From Micromonospora inaquosa (GTDB lineage: Bacteria > Actinomycetota > Actinomycetes > Mycobacteriales > Micromonosporaceae): 64,000 nucleotides of DNA. Within the stretch, counting starts at the first letter, position 1, and the number at the start of each line of letters is the position of its first letter. The notes under the pieces are model-generated. The model made no database searches and was not told the origin of the DNA. It worked only from the letters and a program-made list of their open reading frames with translations. The stretch covers positions 1 to 64,000 of the forward strand of contig NZ_QGSZ01000176.1 in NCBI RefSeq assembly GCF_003857055.1, read 5' to 3'. Made by a program: the position numbers and the translations under genes. Shown here piece after piece: positions 17,214 through 24,819 of this stretch.

Positions 17214-17573
17214 GTGAGAAAAATTGGCAGGACGTTGGTCAGGGCGGCGCTAATTTCAAGCCTCGTAGCCGTCGGTGGGCTGGTTGCCGTCCAGCCGGCT
17301 TCCGCGCACAGTGGCACCTGGGAAAGGATCCGCAGCGGCTGCCGCTACACGGGTGGCGTGACGTCCAACCACCAAGTTGCCTGGACCCAGAAAGTATCGG
17401 GTAGTTGCACGGGGCACGCGTGGCTGTTGGTGAACTACGAGGAGGACGGCTGGATCGTCACTCGTGAACTTCACCAGGCCGATTACGTCGCGGATTCCCC
17501 GCCGGCTGGCTCGAGCTTCCGGAGCGTATGCCACAAGACTCAGGAGAACGAGTCCTACGGGTGTTCACACTAG
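17214..17573 (+). CDS. Small secreted protein, hypothetical
   Basis: 119 residues from GTG 17214, with GGAGGTG just upstream. A Sec-type signal (basic MRKIGRTLVRA, then hydrophobic ALISSLVAVGGLVAV, cleavage after ASA about residue 31). The mature ~88 residues are rich in Cys, Trp, His and Tyr, with four cysteines, so probably disulfide-bonded outside the cell. No family recognised. The lipoprotein gene follows at 17576, two bases after the stop. Confidence 0.6.
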   Translation: MRKIGRTLVRAALISSLVAVGGLVAVQPASAHSGTWERIRSGCRYTGGVTSNHQVAWTQKVSGSCTGHAWLLVNYEEDGWIVTRELHQADYVADSPPAGSSFRSVCHKTQENESYGCSH

Positions 17574-17575
17574 GA

Positions 17576-18199
17576 GTGAGAACCGGCTCCGAACCACATG
17601 ACGGCCGGTCGGCTGCAGTCATCCTGCAGGCTGGTAGGAGCCTCCTCGTGGCTGCGTTGATCCTGGGAGTGGCGGGCTGCTCGTCTTCGACGAATGCCGG
17701 GCAGCCTCAGCCGGACAAAGTAACGGCATCTACGCAAGTCGCACCGTCCGTCCCCGCAATGGGGTCGTCCGGCGAGGAGTCGGACCGGGCGGAATATGAA
17801 CTTGCGGTCCGGCGACTGGAAACCTGCCTCAGCGCGTCGAAGGTCACCCTTGTCAACGACGGCTGGGATCCGATCGGCAACGACGAGATGATTCTCGGGT
17901 ACGCATCGGCTGACCTGACGCTCGACGAAAAGATGAGCGTTGCCCGCCGGTGCCGGGCAACTCACCTCGATGCTGCGGCGGAGCGTTTCCGGAAAACCCA
18001 CGCACCTTACGTGTCACCAGATCTGCTGGACACGATTCGAAAGTGCCTCGCCGCCAGGGGCGTACGGCTTGCGAACGAGGAAAAGAGCCCGGAAGGCATA
18101 TTGCGAGCCGTGCCGACAGAAAGGCGCCCGGATTTGATCGAATGCGTGCATGAGGGTGGGCGCAAGTTATACCCAGATACGCCAATATCTTTCCCATAG
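17576..18199 (+). CDS. Putative secreted lipoprotein, hypothetical
   Basis: 207 residues if GTG 17576 is used; the start is uncertain. The lipobox is LILGVAGC, followed by SSSTNAGQPQPD. Cysteine pairs in TCLSAS and RRCRA, and KCLAARG and ECVHEG suggest disulfides. No family recognised. A perfect-stem terminator follows directly. With the 17214 gene it forms a two-gene unit of secreted proteins. Confidence 0.5.
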   Translation: MRTGSEPHDGRSAAVILQAGRSLLVAALILGVAGCSSSTNAGQPQPDKVTASTQVAPSVPAMGSSGEESDRAEYELAVRRLETCLSASKVTLVNDGWDPIGNDEMILGYASADLTLDEKMSVARRCRATHLDAAAERFRKTHAPYVSPDLLDTIRKCLAARGVRLANEEKSPEGILRAVPTERRPDLIECVHEGGRKLYPDTPISFP

Positions 18200-18204
18200 T
18201 TCAG

Positions 18205-18233
18205 ATGTCCGGCCGCTGTTGGCGGCCGGACAT
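18205..18233 (+). terminator. Perfect 12-bp hairpin
   Basis: ATGTCCGGCCGC - TGTTG - GCGGCCGGACAT, six bases after the lipoprotein stop. No U-run, but G+C-rich hairpins of this type end transcription in actinomycetes. Confidence 0.7.
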
Positions 18234-18410
18234 CCCCAGGGCTTATGCAAGGTAGAGACAGGACCGGATCGCCGGTTTTGAGGTAGTCACGGTGTCCACA
18301 TCGGTGACCACATCCGCTGGCGCAACCAACGAGCCCGACCGAGGTCCGGATTCGCGACCAGCCCGAGATCCGCTGCCTGGACTACCCGTTCATGGCTGCC
18401 TGACGAGGCA

Positions 18411-19397
18411 CTAGTTACCGACGCCGAGGCTCGACATGAACGCCGCCGGGTAACGGTCACCGAGTGCGGCACCCTTCGGCACGGCCGCCTCGATCTCTTC
18501 GAGATCCTCGGCCGACAACTTCACGTCCAGCGCCGGAAACGCCTCGGCCAGCTGCTGCCGGGTGCGTGCACCGACCAGCGGAACGATGGACGGGTCCTGC
18601 GCCGCCACCCACGCGATCGCCAACTGCGCCACCGTGCACCCCTTCGCGTCGGCGACCCGACGCAACGCCTCCACCAGGGTGAGGTTGTGCGACGCGTTCT
18701 CGGCGGAGAAGCGGGGACTGTGGTTACGGTGATCGTCCGGCCGCCCCGGCACCCAGTTCCCCGAGAGCAGGCCACGGCTCAGCACCCCGTACGCGGTCAG
18801 CCCGATGCCCAACTCCCGCAGCGTGGGCAGCACGTCGGCCTCGACCGCCCGCGACAGCAGCGAATACTCAATCTGAAGATCAGCAACCGGATGTACGGCG
18901 TGCGCCCGCCGGACGGTCTCCGCGTCAACCTCGGAGAGCCCCACGTACCGCACGTAACCGGCGTCGATCATCTCCTTGATCGTGCCAATCGTGTCCTCGA
19001 TCGGCACCGACCGGTCGAGCCGGGCCGGCCGGTAGATGTCCACGTAGTCGACGCCGAGCCGGGTCAGCGAGTAGCTCAGGAAGTTCCGCACCGAAGCCGG
19101 GCGGGAGTCCTGACCGGCGAACCGCATGCCCGGCCCCACCTGCTGCCCGAACTTCACACTCAGCAGATAGCTGTCCCGGTCGCGTCCCCGCAACGCCTCC
19201 GACAGCAGCAGTTCGTTGTGCCCCATGCCATAGAAGTCGCCGGTGTCGACCAGCGTGACCCCCGCGTCCAGCGCGGCCCGTACGGTGGCGATGCTCTCCT
19301 CGCGATCGGCCGGGCCGTACGCGCCCGACATGCTCATCGCCCCCAGCCCCACCGCGGAAACCTTGGGACCCGTGTTACCCAGAGTGCGTGTCTGCAT
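18411..19397 (-). CDS. Aldo/keto reductase with substituted catalytic His
   Basis: 328 residues. The (beta/alpha)8 AKR pattern is clear: GLGAMSMSGAYG, DTGDFYG (Tyr56), LLSVKFG (Lys82), and a C-terminal NADPH-binding VPLVGARTRQQL. In the usual order Asp-Tyr-Lys-His, the His position (YYQHRVD in AKR13-like members) reads YRPARLD, with Ala125 at the His place. This substitution occurs in an actinobacterial subgroup and may change the chemistry. It is divergent from an MmyB-type regulator at 19527, its likely repressor. Confidence 0.88.
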   Translation of the reverse strand: MQTRTLGNTGPKVSAVGLGAMSMSGAYGPADREESIATVRAALDAGVTLVDTGDFYGMGHNELLLSEALRGRDRDSYLLSVKFGQQVGPGMRFAGQDSRPASVRNFLSYSLTRLGVDYVDIYRPARLDRSVPIEDTIGTIKEMIDAGYVRYVGLSEVDAETVRRAHAVHPVADLQIEYSLLSRAVEADVLPTLRELGIGLTAYGVLSRGLLSGNWVPGRPDDHRNHSPRFSAENASHNLTLVEALRRVADAKGCTVAQLAIAWVAAQDPSIVPLVGARTRQQLAEAFPALDVKLSAEDLEEIEAAVPKGAALGDRYPAAFMSSLGVGN

Positions 19398-19475
19398 CGA
19401 AACTCTCCCTCATCGGTCGATCTCGGTTCCACCCTGCGCCGCTTTCCGGCCCGCCGACAGCGGAGCGCTTATCGT

Positions 19476-19518
19476 GGGAGCGCCGCTCCCTGGCTCGGTG
19501 CCCAGTCCCCGGGGCACC
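19476..19518. promoter_or_regulatory. Two inverted repeats between AKR and XRE genes
   Basis: GGGAGC-GCC-GCTCCC (19476-19490) and GGTGCCC with GGGCACC (19497-19503 and 19512-19518) sit in the 129-bp divergent region, 8 bp before the XRE start. They are good candidates for the operator of the MmyB-type regulator. Confidence 0.45.
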
Positions 19519-19526
19519 ATGGAGGC

Positions 19527-20375
19527 ATGCAGCGTGAGCAGCTCGCCGACTTCCTGCGGCGCCGGCGCGAGACCATCCGCCCCGCCGAGGTCGGCATCGC
19601 CGACGGCCCCCGCCGCCGCACCGCCGGCCTGCGTCGCGAGGAGGTCGCCATGCTCGCCGGCATGTCCGTCGACTACGTCGTCCGCCTTGAGCAGGGCCGC
19701 AGCAGCCAGCCGTCGACCCAGCTGCTCGGTGCCCTGGCCCGGGCCCTGCGCCTGACCGACGACGAGCGAAGCCACCTGTTCCACCTGGCCGGCCACCAGC
19801 CGCCGCCCGCCGACGGCATCGCCCGCCTGGCCAGGGCCGGCCTGGTCCGCCTGCTCGACCTGGTGGGCGATATCCCCGCCATGGTCCTGTCCGACCTGGG
19901 CGAGGTCCTGGCGCAGAACCGCATGTCGATCCTGCTCAGCGGCGACCACACCGGGCTGACTGGCGACCGCCGCTACGTCGCCTACCGTTACTTCACCGAC
20001 CCGGTCATCCGCGACCTCCACGGCCCCGAGGAATGGCAGCGGCACGCCCGCCAGCAGGTCGCCGACCTGCGCGCGGTGGCCGGCCGGCGGGCCGGCGACC
20101 CGGCTGTGACGGGCCTGATCGAACGGTTGCGGGCTGCGAGCGACGACTTCCGGCGGCTGTGGGCCGAGCACGAGGTGGCGGTGCGCCGGGCCGACCGCAA
20201 GACGTTCATGCACCCGCGCGTGGGCCGCATCACGATGGACTGCGAAACCCTGGTCACCCCCGACCTCGGCCAGCAGCTGCTGGTGCTGACCCCGGCCGAC
20301 GCCGAGGCCCGGGAGAAGCTTGAGCTGCTGCGCGTGCTGGGGGTCGAGGAGTTCCCGGCCGGCGTGCCGCACTGA
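19527..20375 (+). CDS. XRE-family regulator, MmyB-type (second copy of the design)
   Basis: 282 residues from ATG 19527. N-terminal helix-turn-helix: FLRRRRETIRPAEVGIADG, RTAGLRREEVAMLAGMS and VDYVVRLEQGRSSQPS. The MmyB ligand-binding domain follows: MVLSDLGEVLAQNRMSILL, YVAYRYFTDP, FMHPRVGRITMDCETL. It is similar in layout to the regulator at 13829 but only moderately alike in sequence, so these are paralogues rather than recent duplicates. It faces the AKR gene. Confidence 0.88.
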   Translation: MQREQLADFLRRRRETIRPAEVGIADGPRRRTAGLRREEVAMLAGMSVDYVVRLEQGRSSQPSTQLLGALARALRLTDDERSHLFHLAGHQPPPADGIARLARAGLVRLLDLVGDIPAMVLSDLGEVLAQNRMSILLSGDHTGLTGDRRYVAYRYFTDPVIRDLHGPEEWQRHARQQVADLRAVAGRRAGDPAVTGLIERLRAASDDFRRLWAEHEVAVRRADRKTFMHPRVGRITMDCETLVTPDLGQQLLVLTPADAEAREKLELLRVLGVEEFPAGVPH

Positions 20376-20595
20376 CAGTGCCCGCGGTTCCCACGCCCAT
20401 GGGAGCTCTGACGACCCGTCACCGCGCCCGAAGTGCTCACCGACGCTGGACAGAGAGACGGGGGCTTCGACCTGTGGTGATGCGGTCGAGCGGTGCGGCG
20501 TGACCTCCCAGTAGAGGTCGAAGTGCTCAGGGCGGCGTGGTTTGACCCGTATCCGTATGCTCGCGAATGTTCGAGCACTATCGGGAGGGCGATCT

Positions 20596-21021
20596 ATGTC
20601 GATGTCACGGGACGCGAGTGGGGACTTCGCCAGCATGCTCGATGCCACTGTCGGTGCCCTTCGGGCGGTGAGCCCACAGCCGGAAGACGAGGAAGTCGCC
20701 CGGCAGCGGCGGATCGGCGAGGCAGCGGATGGTCATGTCTCTGCCGAGTTCGGTGCCGACGGTCGGCTTTCGTCGCTTACCGTGGATCCGCGCTTGATGC
20801 GCCGGGGCTCCGCCGAGCTGTGTGACCGGATCGTCGAGGCGGTGAATGCGGCGATCGACTCCATGCGTAGCGGCGTCTCCGCGCCGGGTGCTGCGGACCT
20901 TACGCAGCTCACCGAGCAGCTGCAGCAGGTCAGGGATACGGCCGTGCCGCGGCTGAGCACGTTTCTGCAGGCATTGACCGAGGCGCAGGCCCGGATGTCC
21001 GGCGGGAGTGCTGACCGGTGA
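20596..21021 (+). CDS. YbaB/EbfC-like protein, first gene of the toxin-type operon
   Basis: 141 residues from ATG 20596 (GGGAGGG upstream). The core resembles YbaB/EbfC nucleoid-associated proteins: VARQRRIGEAADGHVSAEFGADGRLSSLTVDPRLM, RGSAELCDRIVEAVNAAI. EbfC-like genes are often the first gene of actinobacterial WXG100/type VII secretion clusters, where their role is undefined; here it may bind DNA or chaperone the WXG proteins. Its stop overlaps the GTG of the next gene. Confidence 0.75.
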   Translation: MSMSRDASGDFASMLDATVGALRAVSPQPEDEEVARQRRIGEAADGHVSAEFGADGRLSSLTVDPRLMRRGSAELCDRIVEAVNAAIDSMRSGVSAPGAADLTQLTEQLQQVRDTAVPRLSTFLQALTEAQARMSGGSADR

Positions 21022-21341
21022 GCGGTTTCGAGGTGGAGCCCGCAGCCCTGCGAGCCGGCGCTGATCAGGTGATCGGCGCGGCCGATCGGTTCATCGGGCA
21101 GCTCGAGAGTTTCGAGGCGCAGATGGCCGGCTACGGCGAGCCCTGGGGCGGCGACGACATCGGCTCGCTGATCGGGGGCGTCTACACCGGAGTTTCGGCC
21201 TGGGTGCTGGACTGCATCGGTGTGGCTGCCGAGGAGATCGGCGCGGCGGGCAGCGATCTGACCGCGATGGCTGACAACTACGAGTCGGTTGAGCGCGAAA
21301 CCGCGAACGCGATGCGCGACATCCTCGGAATTCTGGGGTGA
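21018..21341 (+). CDS. WXG100-like small protein
   Basis: 107 residues, GTG overlapping the preceding stop. Two amphipathic helices flank a turn with EPWGGDDIGS (Trp43-Gly-Gly, the WXG-type motif). This is the ESX/WXG100 helical hairpin layout and length. It is probably a type VII secretion substrate or the partner of the next protein. No Ecc secretion genes are in this window. Confidence 0.7.
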   Translation: MSGFEVEPAALRAGADQVIGAADRFIGQLESFEAQMAGYGEPWGGDDIGSLIGGVYTGVSAWVLDCIGVAAEEIGAAGSDLTAMADNYESVERETANAMRDILGILG

Positions 21342-21344
21342 GGG

Positions 21345-21839
21345 ATGGGACTTCAGCTGCCGGGTGAGCTGGTCACCGCCCTCGGTTGGATCGGCTTTTC
21401 CTGGCCGGAGGGTGACGAGGAGAAGCTGTTCGAGATGGGGCAGGCCTGGATCGACTTCGCCGGGACGGTCGCCGACGCCTCCGGGGAGGCGGGCGCGGCC
21501 GCTGCGGCGGTGATGTCGAAGCAGAGCGGCGAGGCGATGCAGGCGTTCGCCCAGTGGTGGGAGAAACCGGAGAGCGGGCCGGGTACCCTGCCGGACTACG
21601 CTCAGGCGGCGATGCTGGTCGGCACCGGCCTGATCATCTGCGCCGGGATCGTGCTCGCGTTGAAGATCCAGATGATTGTGCAGCTGGCCATCTTTGCCTT
21701 CCAGGTGGCGCAGGCCATCGCAACCGCGGTCGTCACCTTCGGCGCGTCGCTGGCTGAGATCCCGATTTTCCAAATGATCACGCGGGAGATCGTCGGCCTG
21801 CTGGTCGACCAGGTGATTGCGGAGCTGATAAGTGGCTAG
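21345..21839 (+). CDS. WXG100-like membrane protein (N-terminal half of a CpnT-type toxin)
   Basis: 164 residues from ATG 21345. The first ~75 residues match the WXG100-like domain that opens CpnT-like toxins: LPGELVTALGWIGFSWPEGDEEKLFEMGQAW. Then ASGEAGAAAAAVMSKQSGEAMQAFAQWW leads into two hydrophobic spans (MLVGTGLIICAGIVLALKI and IVQLAIFAFQVAQAIAT). In CpnT-like proteins this region is fused to a C-terminal toxin; here it stops, and the toxin-like domain is a separate gene that overlaps it by 8 bp. Confidence 0.7.
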   Translation: MGLQLPGELVTALGWIGFSWPEGDEEKLFEMGQAWIDFAGTVADASGEAGAAAAAVMSKQSGEAMQAFAQWWEKPESGPGTLPDYAQAAMLVGTGLIICAGIVLALKIQMIVQLAIFAFQVAQAIATAVVTFGASLAEIPIFQMITREIVGLLVDQVIAELISG

Positions 21840-22386
21840 CCGGGGCGGTCCCCGGAAGCGAGGTGGCGCGGCCAAGCCGAAGGTGGGCAAACTCGTCGGC
21901 GCGGCGGTGAAGAAGGCCTCCGCACCCCCGGTGAGGCGCAACAATGATCTGCCCGAGGTCACCATCCGGGTCCAGCGTAAGAGCACACACCACCGCACCG
22001 ACTTCGACCGCAAGATGGCCGCCCTGAAACGGCTCAGCGATCAGGAAAAGCTGTTCAAGCAGGCGAACCCGGTAGCGCGCGACACCAGCATTACCGGCGG
22101 GTTCAAGGACCGGATCATCCGGAAGATCCACAACAAGTACATCAAGAACAACAAGGGCAGCGACGCGCAGAAGGCCAAAGACCGTGAAGCGGCCGAGCGG
22201 ATGAAGCAACGGGTACGCGACCAGAACCCCGATCATGTCTGGGAGCTGCAACTTGGCGGTCCTGACGAGGTCAGTAACCTGAAGCTGATGGACGCCGAGA
22301 CCAACCAGGACATCGGCACCCAGATCCGGGTGCAGATCATGAACCTGCCGGACGGCACGCCGATCCGAATAGAGGTAGTGGATTGA
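21832..22386 (+). CDS. Stand-alone polymorphic-toxin C-terminal domain, putative nuclease
   Basis: 184 residues from GTG 21832, overlapping the previous gene by 8 bp. The first ~35 residues are basic and Pro/Ala-rich. The C terminus has a conserved-looking block: NPDHVWELQLGGPDEVSNL (Asp134, His135, Glu138, Asn149) followed by MDAETNQDIGTQI. The D-H-x3-E-L-Q-L-G-G-x6-N-L-x-L-x-D-x3-N pattern is typical of HNH/His-Me-finger-like nuclease toxins of polymorphic systems. The basic character (about 20 percent Lys+Arg) suits nucleic-acid binding. Next gene overlaps by 4 bp and is a SUKH-like immunity candidate. Confidence 0.65.
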   Translation: MASRGGPRKRGGAAKPKVGKLVGAAVKKASAPPVRRNNDLPEVTIRVQRKSTHHRTDFDRKMAALKRLSDQEKLFKQANPVARDTSITGGFKDRIIRKIHNKYIKNNKGSDAQKAKDREAAERMKQRVRDQNPDHVWELQLGGPDEVSNLKLMDAETNQDIGTQIRVQIMNLPDGTPIRIEVVD

Positions 22387-22916
22387 ACCCCGATCTGCGG
22401 GAACTCATCGAGGAGTTGCGCGCCGACCTGGTGGCGGACGAGGACAACACCGTCAGCTGGGGAGAGATCAGCGCGGGCGCGCCGACCGACAAGATTCCGG
22501 CCGAGGTGCCACAGCCGGTACGCGAGCTGATGGAGGTCGCCGAGAGCATCGCGGCCGGTGGGTTCTACCTGCCCGGCATCTCCTCCTCAGCGCGTATGCA
22601 GAGCGGTCTGAAGATGATGCCGGAATACACCGGCGTCGCCGCCGAGCCCGACGAGTGGTTCTACCTCGGGCGCCTCAAGGAGGAGCCGCTGTTGCTGCGG
22701 CGCGACTCCGGCGCGGTCTGGTACTTCCCGCAGGTCAGCACCGACGAGTGGTTCATGCGCGAGGCTTTCCAGGAGATCGCCCCGGACCTGGACTCTTTCC
22801 TCGATTACTACCTGTTCGGCGCGGGCTACGCCGAGATCGGCTCTGACGATGACGACTGGTGGCGGTTCCTTGAGGAACAGGACCTGACCACGCCGGGCGA
22901 GCAGGAGGACGAATGA
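22383..22916 (+). CDS. Putative immunity protein, SUKH-like
   Basis: 177 residues from TTG 22383 (TTGA overlap with the toxin stop). A SMI1/KNR4-like pattern: EWFYLGRLKEEPLLLRRDSGAVWYFP, then FQEIAPDLDSFLDYYLFGAGYAE. It is acidic, with a DDDDWWRF-type tail, opposite in charge to the basic toxin, as expected of an inhibitor that binds it. Position directly after the toxin is that of a cognate immunity gene. Confidence 0.6.
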   Translation: MNPDLRELIEELRADLVADEDNTVSWGEISAGAPTDKIPAEVPQPVRELMEVAESIAAGGFYLPGISSSARMQSGLKMMPEYTGVAAEPDEWFYLGRLKEEPLLLRRDSGAVWYFPQVSTDEWFMREAFQEIAPDLDSFLDYYLFGAGYAEIGSDDDDWWRFLEEQDLTTPGEQEDE

Positions 22917-23443
22917 GCGTGTCGTTGGCGGAACTCACCGCGCTCTGGGGCGCCGACGGCGTGATCGAGGTCCCGGCCGGTCTGCTCGGCGACGTGCTCA
23001 CACCGGGAGTCCTGCCGGCCGGTGCCGCTCTCCCGGTCGAGGTGCCGATCCTGTTCACCGCGGACGTCACCGCCCCGGGCATGACGCCGTTCGGCAAGTT
23101 GAAGATCGAGATTGGCGACGAGGGCCCGCGGATGTACGTCATCCTCGGCAGCTCGCCCGATGACGCCCAGATGCTCTACATCCTTGACTCGCAGAACGGC
23201 TCGGTCATCCTGCTGGACCTCTCGACGCCGAACTTCGAGCACGTCAACGCCTCGTTCGCTGCGTTCGTCGAGTTCCTCTACAGGCTCGGGCAGCTTATCG
23301 CCACCGACCCGGGCGGCAGGGCACGCGCCGAGGTCGCGGCGGCCATCCGCGCCGAGTTGACGCGGGTCGACCCGTCCGCATTCACCGATCCGGAATCGTG
23401 GTGGAGCATCGCCTTCGACCAGCTCGAATCCACCGCCGCGTAG
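22913..23443 (+). CDS. Second immunity-like protein, SUKH-4-like
   Basis: 176 residues, ATG overlapping the preceding stop. The sequence fits SUKH-4 family immunity proteins: ELTALWGADGVIEVP, LLGDVLTPGVLP, then a YILDSQNGSVILLDLSTPNFEHVNASFAAFVEFLYRL block in the middle and a C-terminal EDPESWWSIAFDQLE-like end. This is the last gene of the operon. Two immunity-type proteins after one toxin may mean one guards against a relative's toxin. Confidence 0.6.
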   Translation: MSVSLAELTALWGADGVIEVPAGLLGDVLTPGVLPAGAALPVEVPILFTADVTAPGMTPFGKLKIEIGDEGPRMYVILGSSPDDAQMLYILDSQNGSVILLDLSTPNFEHVNASFAAFVEFLYRLGQLIATDPGGRARAEVAAAIRAELTRVDPSAFTDPESWWSIAFDQLESTAA

Positions 23444-23522
23444 CCTCGTGCCTCACCCCGGCTGCGGACCGGCCCCAGCAGGGGACTGACAACAGACGCC
23501 GCACCCGCATAACGTCCACTCG

Positions 23523-23995
23523 ATGATCCGACCTGCGTTCCTGGACGTCGCTGAAACCGCCGCAGCCCTGTTGCACGAACCGATGCTGATCGAGCGATGG
23601 TCCACGCCCAGCGCGCTGCCCGACTTCTCCACCGGCGGCCTCGCCCGTCATCTGGCCAACCAGCTCACCCACACCGCGACCTTCCTCGCCGCGACGCCGG
23701 GAGCGTCAGCCATCTCGGTGCTGGAGCGGCACAACCAGCAAACCGCATCGTGGACCTCGGCGACTGGGGTCTGCACGTCGATGACTTCCTACTGACCCGG
23801 GTGGTGGAACTGGTCGTGCACATCGACGACCTGGCAGTCAGTCTCGGGCTGCCGACGCCAGCGCTGCCAGAGGCAGCGGCCGGAGCGACAATCAAGCTGC
23901 TGAGCAGCCTCGCAGCCTGGCGACACGGTTCCCTGAACGTGATACGTGCGCTGGCTCGGCAAGAACGAGCCCCCGCCTCGATCGTCGCCCTCTGA
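23523..23995 (+). pseudogene. Maleylpyruvate isomerase/DinB-like (TIGR03083-type) pseudogene
   Basis: The 5' part (23523-23770) reads MIRPAFLDVAETAAALL and STGGLARHLANQLTHTATFLA in one frame. The 3' part reads GLHVDDFLLTRVVELVVHIDDLAVSLGLP in another frame to TGA at 23993. The middle of the usual ~200-residue family is also missing. Frameshift plus deletion means no function. Such DinB/MDMPI-like proteins are abundant in actinobacteria. Confidence 0.65.
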
Positions 23996-24059
23996 ACCGT
24001 CAGAGCCCCGCTCACGGCGTCGAGACGGTGTCCTCATCTAGCCGATGTGAGTGTGGTCC

Positions 24060-24629
24060 TCAGTTCCAGCCCCTTCCTGTCCGAGTCCACGCGTCCTGGT
24101 CCACCGGTCGAGGGTCTTGTCGCAGCCACGTGACGATGCTTTGTGCGTGTTCCTCGGGTGCCCCCGAGGACGACTCGATTCGAAGGGCGTCGTCGAAGTA
24201 TGGGAACGCTTCAGCGCGCTCGCGGACGAGTGCTTCGTCGAGGTCCGTGGCTTGGTGGCGCTCCCGGAAACGGCTCACGGCCTCGTCGGGAGTCACGAAG
24301 AACTCGACGACCCGGAGCGGCGCAGAGGATCCCGCCAACGCTTCCAGCAGACTGGCTCGCTGGTCACGGCGGGCGTAGGTGCACTCGAGCACCACGGTCT
24401 CGCCACCATCTACGAACATTCGGGCGAGGAGGTGCGCGCCGGCGTACGCGCGCAAACGGTCGTCACGATTTCGATCGGACGCAGGGAACAGAAGCTCGAA
24501 TAGCGTGTCGACCTCCAGGTAGATCCGACCGTGACCTGAGGTGGTCAGCACCTCTGCCAGAGTCTTTCCAACTGTGGACTTGCCCGAGCACGGAGGGCCC
24601 GACAACACGACAATCCCGCTGCTGGCCAT
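24060..24629 (-). CDS. P-loop ATP-binding kinase-like protein
   Basis: 189 residues from ATG 24629. The Walker A is GPPCSGKS (residues 11-18), followed by a lid-like RRDQRASLL and RFRERHQATDLDEALV region. Layout is that of AAA_33-type kinases (chloramphenicol or gluconate kinase-like). Substrate unknown. It faces the pseudogene and stands alone. Confidence 0.7.
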   Translation of the reverse strand: MASSGIVVLSGPPCSGKSTVGKTLAEVLTTSGHGRIYLEVDTLFELLFPASDRNRDDRLRAYAGAHLLARMFVDGGETVVLECTYARRDQRASLLEALAGSSAPLRVVEFFVTPDEAVSRFRERHQATDLDEALVRERAEAFPYFDDALRIESSSGAPEEHAQSIVTWLRQDPRPVDQDAWTRTGRGWN

Positions 24630-24819
24630 GTCCCTCGCGGTTTCGTGATCGTTGACGACGTTCCAAGCAGGCGGACGATGGTGCGCAGGCACTTGAGGAT
24701 CCTAACCACCCGGATCTGTCGCGATGGGGCCCGATCACGGCGGTGGCGAGGCCGGCGGCTGCGCGTTCGGGCGGTGGGCCCGCCCTCTGGTCACTGTCCG
24801 CGTGGCACCATGTCGCGTT

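Noticed and set aside
18287..18410. A stretch resembling the end of a transposase (IRWRNQRARP-type, plus strand)
   Set aside because: Too short and without a second motif; I could not match it to a known IS family.
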